64,000 nucleotides of DNA, from the NCBI RefSeq assembly GCF_030064675.1, contig NZ_CP116413.1, positions 5,240,001-5,304,000 of the forward strand, read 5' to 3'. Both the position numbers and the translations under genes were made by a program. Shown piece by piece: positions 60,293-64,000 of the stretch (positions are counted from its first letter, which is position 1; every line of letters begins with the position of its first letter). The notes under the pieces were generated by a model, which made no database searches, was not told where the DNA came from, and saw only the letters and a program-made list of their open reading frames with translations. Source of the stretch: Crossiella sp. CA-258035. Its GTDB lineage: Bacteria > Actinomycetota > Actinomycetes > Mycobacteriales > Pseudonocardiaceae.

Positions 60293-61144
60293 ATGCCCGA
60301 TCCCGCTCTTGGCACCAGCAAGACCGTCACCCTGCCCAGCGGCCAGCTCGCCTACACCGAGCGCGGCACCGGCAGGCCCGTGCTGTTCGTGCACGGCCTG
60401 CTGGTCAACGCGAACCTGTGGCGCAAGGTCGTGCCTGCCGTGGCGGAGGCGGGTTTCCGTTGCCTGGCACCGGATCTGCCGCTGGGCGCGCACCGGGTGC
60501 CGATGGCCGAGGCGGCCGACCTGACGCCGCCCGGCGTGGCCAGGCTGATCGCGGAGTTCCTGGACGCGCTCGACCTGACCGAGGTCACCATCGTGGCCAA
60601 CGACACCGGTGGCGCGCTCACCCAGATCCTGATGGCCAACCACCCCGAGCGGATCGGCCGGGTGGTGCTCACCCCGTGCGACGCGTTCGAGGTCTTCCTG
60701 CCCCAGCCCTTCACCCGGCTGCCCACCCTGGCCCGGCTGCCCGGCGCGATCTGGCTGGCCAGCCGATGCCTCCAGCTGCCGTTCGTGCGGCGGCGGCCGT
60801 CCGCGTTCGGCTGGCTGGCCAAGCGCGGCATCCCGGCCGAGGTCTTCGACTCCTACCTGCGGCCGATCCGCGACAGCGCCGCGATCCGCCGTGACGCCAA
60901 GCGGTTCATCACCGGCATCCACCACCGGCACACCCTGGCCGCGGCCAAGGCACTGCCCCGGTTCGACAAGCCGGTGCTGCTGGTCCGCGCGGCCGACGAC
61001 CGGATCTTCCAGCCCCCGCTCTTCGACCGGCTCGCCGCGATCCTGCCGGACGCGCGGATCGTCACCGTCGCCGACTCCTGGACCTTCATCCCGGAGGACC
61101 AGCCCGCGGAGCTGGCCCGGCTGATCGTGGAGTGGCAGCGGTGA
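60293..61144 (+). CDS. Alpha/beta-hydrolase with Asp nucleophile, no obvious catalytic His
   Basis: 283 residues from ATG 60293 (GAGGAGG upstream; ATG 60266 is a worse alternative). Fold landmarks: LFVHGLLVNANLWRKV, elbow IVANDTGGALTQ with D104 in place of Ser, and RAADDRIFQP for the acid. At the usual His position the sequence reads SWTFIPEDQP, without His. Asp nucleophiles occur in haloalkane dehalogenases and epoxide hydrolases, but those keep the His, so activity is uncertain. Convergent with the ars operon. Confidence 0.85.
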   Translation: MPDPALGTSKTVTLPSGQLAYTERGTGRPVLFVHGLLVNANLWRKVVPAVAEAGFRCLAPDLPLGAHRVPMAEAADLTPPGVARLIAEFLDALDLTEVTIVANDTGGALTQILMANHPERIGRVVLTPCDAFEVFLPQPFTRLPTLARLPGAIWLASRCLQLPFVRRRPSAFGWLAKRGIPAEVFDSYLRPIRDSAAIRRDAKRFITGIHHRHTLAAAKALPRFDKPVLLVRAADDRIFQPPLFDRLAAILPDARIVTVADSWTFIPEDQPAELARLIVEWQR

Positions 61145-61150
61145 TCCTGC

Positions 61151-61561
61151 TCAGGCGGCAGGCGCGGTCAGCTCGGCCAGCAGCGCGGTGACCCGGCGGT
61201 CGATCTCGTCGCGGATCGGCCGGACGTGCTCGACGCCCTTGCCCGCCGGGTCGGTCAGCGCCCAGTCCAGGTAGCGCTTGCCGGGGAAGACCGGGCAGGC
61301 GTCGCCGCAGCCCATGGTGATCACCACGTCGGCGGCCCGGACGGCCTGCTCGGTCAGCGGCTTGGGGAACTCGCCGGCGAGGTCCAGGCCCAGCTCGGCC
61401 ATCGCCTCGACCACCGCCGGGTTGATCGAGTCGGCCGGGGCCGAGCCCGCGGAGCGGACCGTGACCCGGCCCTGGGCGTGGTGGTGCAGCAGGGCGGCCG
61501 CCATCTGGGAGCGGCCCGCGTTGTGCACGCAGACGAAGAGCACCTCGGGCAGGTCGGACAC
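61151..61561 (-). CDS. arsC: Arsenate reductase, LMW-phosphatase fold
   Basis: 136 residues from GTG 61561 (GGAGCC upstream). P-loop C11-x5-R17 in CVHNAGRSQM, and the redox pair C85, C89 in TMGCGDACPVF. Three cysteines in this order mark the thioredoxin- or mycothiol-coupled ArsC of the LMW-PTP type, which reduces arsenate to arsenite. It follows acr3 after eight bases. Confidence 0.93.
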   Translation of the reverse strand: MSDLPEVLFVCVHNAGRSQMAAALLHHHAQGRVTVRSAGSAPADSINPAVVEAMAELGLDLAGEFPKPLTEQAVRAADVVITMGCGDACPVFPGKRYLDWALTDPAGKGVEHVRPIRDEIDRRVTALLAELTAPAA

Positions 61562-61569
61562 GGTGGCTC

Positions 61570-62652
61570 CTAGTTCTTGACGGTGGTGCGCGGGTCTTCG
61601 GCGGTGAAGCGGCGGCGGGCGCGCAGGGCGGCGTAGACCAGCGCGACCAGCACCGGCACCTCGATCAGCGGGCCGACCACCCCGGCCAGGGCCTGGCCGC
61701 TGGTGATGCCGAAGGTGGCGATCGCCACCGCGATGGCCAGCTCGAAGTTGTTGCCAGCGGCGGTGAACGCCAGTGTCGTGGTGCGTTCGTAGGACAGTCC
61801 GGCCGCCTTGCCGATGGCGAACGAGCCGAACCACATGAGCAGGAAGTAGGCCAGCAGCGGCAGCGCGATCCGGGCCACGTCCCACGGGCGGCTGGTGATC
61901 TGCCCGCCCTGCAAGGCGAAGAGCACCACGATGGTGAACAGCAGCCCGTACAGCGCGAGCGGGCCGATGCGCGGCAGGAACCGGTTCTCGTACCAGTCCC
62001 GGCCCTTGGCGCGCTCGCCGAGGCGGCGGGTCAGGTACCCGGCCAGCAGCGGGATGCCGAGGAAGATCAGCACCGACCGGGCGATGGCCCAGCCGGAGAC
62101 CGCCAGATCCGCTTGCGGCAGGCCGAGCCAGCCGGGCAGCACGGTGAGGTAGAACCAGCCGAGCACGCCGAAGGCGATGACCTGGAACACCGAGTTCAGC
62201 GCGACCAGCACCGCGGCGGCCTCGCGGTCCCCGCAGGCCAGGTCGTTCCAGATGATGACCATCGCGATGCACCTGGCCAGGCCCACGATGATCAGTCCGG
62301 TGCGGTACTCGGGCAGGTCCGGCAGCAGCAGCCAGGCCAGCGCGAACATCAGCGCCGGGCCGAGGATCCAGTTGAGCAGCAAGGAGAGCAACAGCAGCCG
62401 CCGGTCACCGGTGACGGTGTCCAGCCGGTCGTAGCGGACCTTGGCCAGCACCGGGTACATCATCACCAGCAGCCCGAGCGCGATGGGCAGGGAGATGCCG
62501 TCGACCTGCACGGCGTCGATCGCCGCGTTCAGTCCGGGCAGCGCGCGCCCCGCGCCGAGGCCGAGCAGCATCGCGGCCAGGATCCAGACCGGCAGGAACC
62601 GGTCCACAGTGGACAGTTTGCCCGGCACGCCGGGCTCGGTGACGGCGCTCAC
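61570..62652 (-). CDS. acr3: Arsenite efflux transporter Acr3
   Basis: 360 residues from GTG 62652, overlapping the arsR stop (GTGA). Ten membrane helices of the BART/Acr3 family; the key TM4 Cys is in LARCIAMVIIWNDLACGDRE, and GNNFELAIAVAIATFG is conserved near the end. Exports arsenite produced by ArsC. Confidence 0.93.
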   Translation of the reverse strand: MSAVTEPGVPGKLSTVDRFLPVWILAAMLLGLGAGRALPGLNAAIDAVQVDGISLPIALGLLVMMYPVLAKVRYDRLDTVTGDRRLLLLSLLLNWILGPALMFALAWLLLPDLPEYRTGLIIVGLARCIAMVIIWNDLACGDREAAAVLVALNSVFQVIAFGVLGWFYLTVLPGWLGLPQADLAVSGWAIARSVLIFLGIPLLAGYLTRRLGERAKGRDWYENRFLPRIGPLALYGLLFTIVVLFALQGGQITSRPWDVARIALPLLAYFLLMWFGSFAIGKAAGLSYERTTTLAFTAAGNNFELAIAVAIATFGITSGQALAGVVGPLIEVPVLVALVYAALRARRRFTAEDPRTTVKN

Positions 62653-63014
62653 GCGGTCGTGGCCTGGGCCGGGGTCATCAGGACCGCGGACAGGGTCTGC
62701 AACATGCTCGGCAGCACCCGGTAGTAGATCCAGGTCCCGCGCCGCTCGCCGTCGATGATCCCGGCCTCCCGCAACACCTTCAGGTGGTGGGAGATGGTCG
62801 GCCCGGTCAGCTCGAAGGCGTCGGTCAGGTCGCAGACGCACGCCTCGCCGCCGGCGTGCGAGGCGATCAGCGAGAGCAGCCGCAGCCGCACCGGGTCGCC
62901 GAGGGCCTTGAACACCCTGGCCAGCTCCGCCGACCGGGTCTCGGTCAGCGGCTCGCGCGTCAGCGGCGAGCAGCACAGCGTCTCCTGCGCGACCACCGGC
63001 AGCTGTTTCGACAT
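62649..63014 (-). CDS. arsR: ArsR-family arsenite-responsive repressor
   Basis: 121 residues from ATG 63014. Winged helix with recognition segment ELTGPTISHHLKVLREAG. Cysteines C14-C15 near the N-terminus and C59, C61 in EACVCDLTD give candidate As(III) ligands, the ACVCDL form being common in ArsR repressors. First gene of arsR-acr3-arsC; an inverted repeat in the divergent gap is its likely operator. Confidence 0.9.
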   Translation of the reverse strand: MSKQLPVVAQETLCCSPLTREPLTETRSAELARVFKALGDPVRLRLLSLIASHAGGEACVCDLTDAFELTGPTISHHLKVLREAGIIDGERRGTWIYYRVLPSMLQTLSAVLMTPAQATTA

Positions 63015-63065
63015 ATCTCTATCTTGACAGCTCTCTAACCAGACGGCAATGTGGGCCTCGTTGAT

Positions 63066-63079
63066 TAGATGAACATCTA
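63066..63079. promoter_or_regulatory. ArsR operator
   Basis: TAGATG-AA-CATCTA, a perfect 6-2-6 inverted repeat in the 79-base gap between arsR and the ArsI/CadI-like gene, just upstream of the latter's ribosome-binding site (AAGGAGA). An AT-rich half-site (AGATAGAGATAT) also lies next to the arsR start. Confidence 0.7.
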
Positions 63080-63093
63080 TCCAAGGAGACGTC

Positions 63094-63528
63094 ATGTCCC
63101 GTGTCCAGCTGGCCCTGCGAGTGTCCGACCTGGACGCCTCGATCGCCTTCTACACCAAGCTCTTCGGCGTCGAACCGGCCAAGCTCCGCCCCGGCTACGC
63201 CAACTTCGCCATCGCCGAGCCGCCGCTGAAGCTGGTGCTGCTGGCAGGCGAGCCGGACCAGGAGACCGCGCTGGACCACCTCGGCGTGGAGGTCGAGACC
63301 AGCGAGCAGGTCGACCAGGCCACCGAACGGCTGGCCTCGCTGGGGCTGTTCACCGCGGTGGAGAACGACACCACCTGTTGCTACGCGGTGCAGGACAAGG
63401 TGTGGGTGCACGGACCGGGCCGGGAGCCGTGGGAGGTCTACGTGGTCAAGGAGGACTCGGCCGCCTTCGGCGAGGACGTCCCGCCCACGGTCCAGCCCGA
63501 GGCCCAGGCGGCGGCCTGCTGCAAGTGA
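63094..63528 (+). CDS. ArsI/CadI-like VOC protein
   Basis: 144 residues, single VOC domain. Metal ligands of ArsI C-As lyases are matched by Q5, H62 and E114, and the As-binding Cys pair by C95-C96 (NDTTCCYAVQ); an extra CC ends the protein. ArsI cleaves methylarsenite; CadI is the cadmium-induced mycobacterial homologue. Divergent from arsR with a shared operator. Confidence 0.88.
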   Translation: MSRVQLALRVSDLDASIAFYTKLFGVEPAKLRPGYANFAIAEPPLKLVLLAGEPDQETALDHLGVEVETSEQVDQATERLASLGLFTAVENDTTCCYAVQDKVWVHGPGREPWEVYVVKEDSAAFGEDVPPTVQPEAQAAACCK

Positions 63529-63546
63529 CCCACAGCCGGGCTGAGC

Positions 63547-64000
63547 TCAGCTGGCCGCCGGTAGCGCGGACAGCGCGCGGTTCACCTCCGCCGCCTCCGG
63601 TGAGCCCAGCTCGGTGAGCAGGGCCACGGCCTGGCGGAGGTGGTCCGCGCCGCGCTCGGGGTCGCCGAGGTGGACCAGGCAGCGGCCCATGCCGGTCAGG
63701 GCGGCCGCGATCGCGGCGCGGGCGCCCAGGCGGCGGCCGAGGCCGAGGGCCTGGCGGAACTCGCGCAGGGCCTCGGTGTGCCCTCCGGTGGCCAGGTGCA
63801 GGGTGGCCAGGCGGTGCCGGGCGGTGGCGTGGCCCAGCGGCTCGTCGGCCCCGGCGAAGGAGGTCAGCGCCTGGTCGAGGTGGCGTTGTGCGGCAACGGG
63901 ATCACCGGCCTGGCGGTGGCAGTCGCCGAGGTGGCTCAGCGTGGTGGCCTGGCCGAGCTGGTCGCCGAGCGCGCGGTAGCCGGCCAGCGCCTCGGTCAGC
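63547..64000 (-). CDS. C-terminal TPR repeats of a large protein, 5' end beyond the window
   Basis: 151 codons are visible. They form about four tetratricopeptide repeats of 40 residues (ALGDQLGQATTLSHLGDCHR; ADEPLGHATARHRLATLHLA; LGARAAIAAALTGMGRCLVH). This TPR_12 style is typical of the C-terminus of AfsR/SARP or LuxR-type regulators with NB-ARC ATPase domains. The identity of the N-terminal part cannot be seen. Confidence 0.75.
   Translation of the reverse strand, partial: LTEALAGYRALGDQLGQATTLSHLGDCHRQAGDPVAAQRHLDQALTSFAGADEPLGHATARHRLATLHLATGGHTEALREFRQALGLGRRLGARAAIAAALTGMGRCLVHLGDPERGADHLRQAVALLTELGSPEAAEVNRALSALPAAS

Noticed and set aside
1-64000. CRISPR arrays, tRNA or rRNA genes, insertion sequences and attachment sites
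   Set aside because: No regularly spaced repeats, cloverleaf-like segments, transposase motifs or att-like duplications were found by reading; a tRNAscan/Infernal run would settle small RNAs.

Overview
The window is very GC-rich actinobacterial chromosome: nearly every third codon position is G or C, GTG and TTG starts are common, and genes are packed with ATGA/GTGA overlaps. Gene types (SigK/RskA, DUF2079, SARP/LuxR-type TPR protein, DrrAB-like exporters) and a recurrent palindrome GTCCANNNTGGAC suggest a Pseudonocardiales-type filamentous actinomycete; that placement is inference. I saw no rRNA or tRNA gene, CRISPR array or intact transposase.

Left part (1-27.6 kb), mostly housekeeping, stress and envelope genes: a truncated potassium channel; an ankyrin protein; a zinc-sensor-type ArsR regulator divergent from a P1B-4 metal ATPase with a clear operator between them; an anti-sigma antagonist; an ABC transporter divergent from a NarL-type two-component pair; a compact SigK block (fasciclin lipoprotein, sigK, rskA, and divergently DipZ) followed by secreted DUF4394 and CHRD proteins and a strong terminator; trpF; a SpoIIE-type phosphatase; a broken NRPS condensation-domain pseudogene; a DUF2079 membrane protein; a Tat-exported aldose epimerase and a Tat-exported bicovalent-type flavin oxidase; a two-domain glyoxalase-like protein; an Lrp regulator divergent from a drug-efflux MFS; and ilvA.

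Middle part (27.6-56.4 kb) is a biosynthetic gene cluster without any modular megasynthase. Everything is discrete: two condensation proteins with dead carrier domains, three carrier proteins, three adenylate-forming enzymes, an acyl-CoA dehydrogenase-like oxidase and a transglutaminase-like protein. A prolyl-type adenylation domain (binding-pocket code read as D-L-L-Y-L-A-L-V-C), a carrier protein and an oxidase form the known cassette for pyrrole-2-carboxyl-S-carrier. The left half supplies a sugar/polar part: LmbE-type deacetylase, HisC-like aminotransferase, two glycosyltransferases, a ThDP enzyme, an SDR, a cupin, a radical SAM/SPASM enzyme, a phosphoribosyltransferase-like protein and a HAD phosphatase. 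Export and possible self-protection come from an ABC exporter, a DrrAB-like pair and an FtsJ-type rRNA methyltransferase. The rightward half (46.0-56.4 kb) looks like one 11-gene operon with a good -35/-10 promoter; three long hairpins or inverted repeats mark transcript ends. The predicted product is a glycosylated, pyrrole-acylated amide, structure unknown.

Right part (56.7-64 kb): two divergent MFS transporters around a perfect inverted repeat, a patatin-like lipase, an alpha/beta-hydrolase with Asp as nucleophile, an arsenic operon (arsR-acr3-arsC) divergent from an ArsI/CadI-like gene, and the 3' end of a TPR protein.
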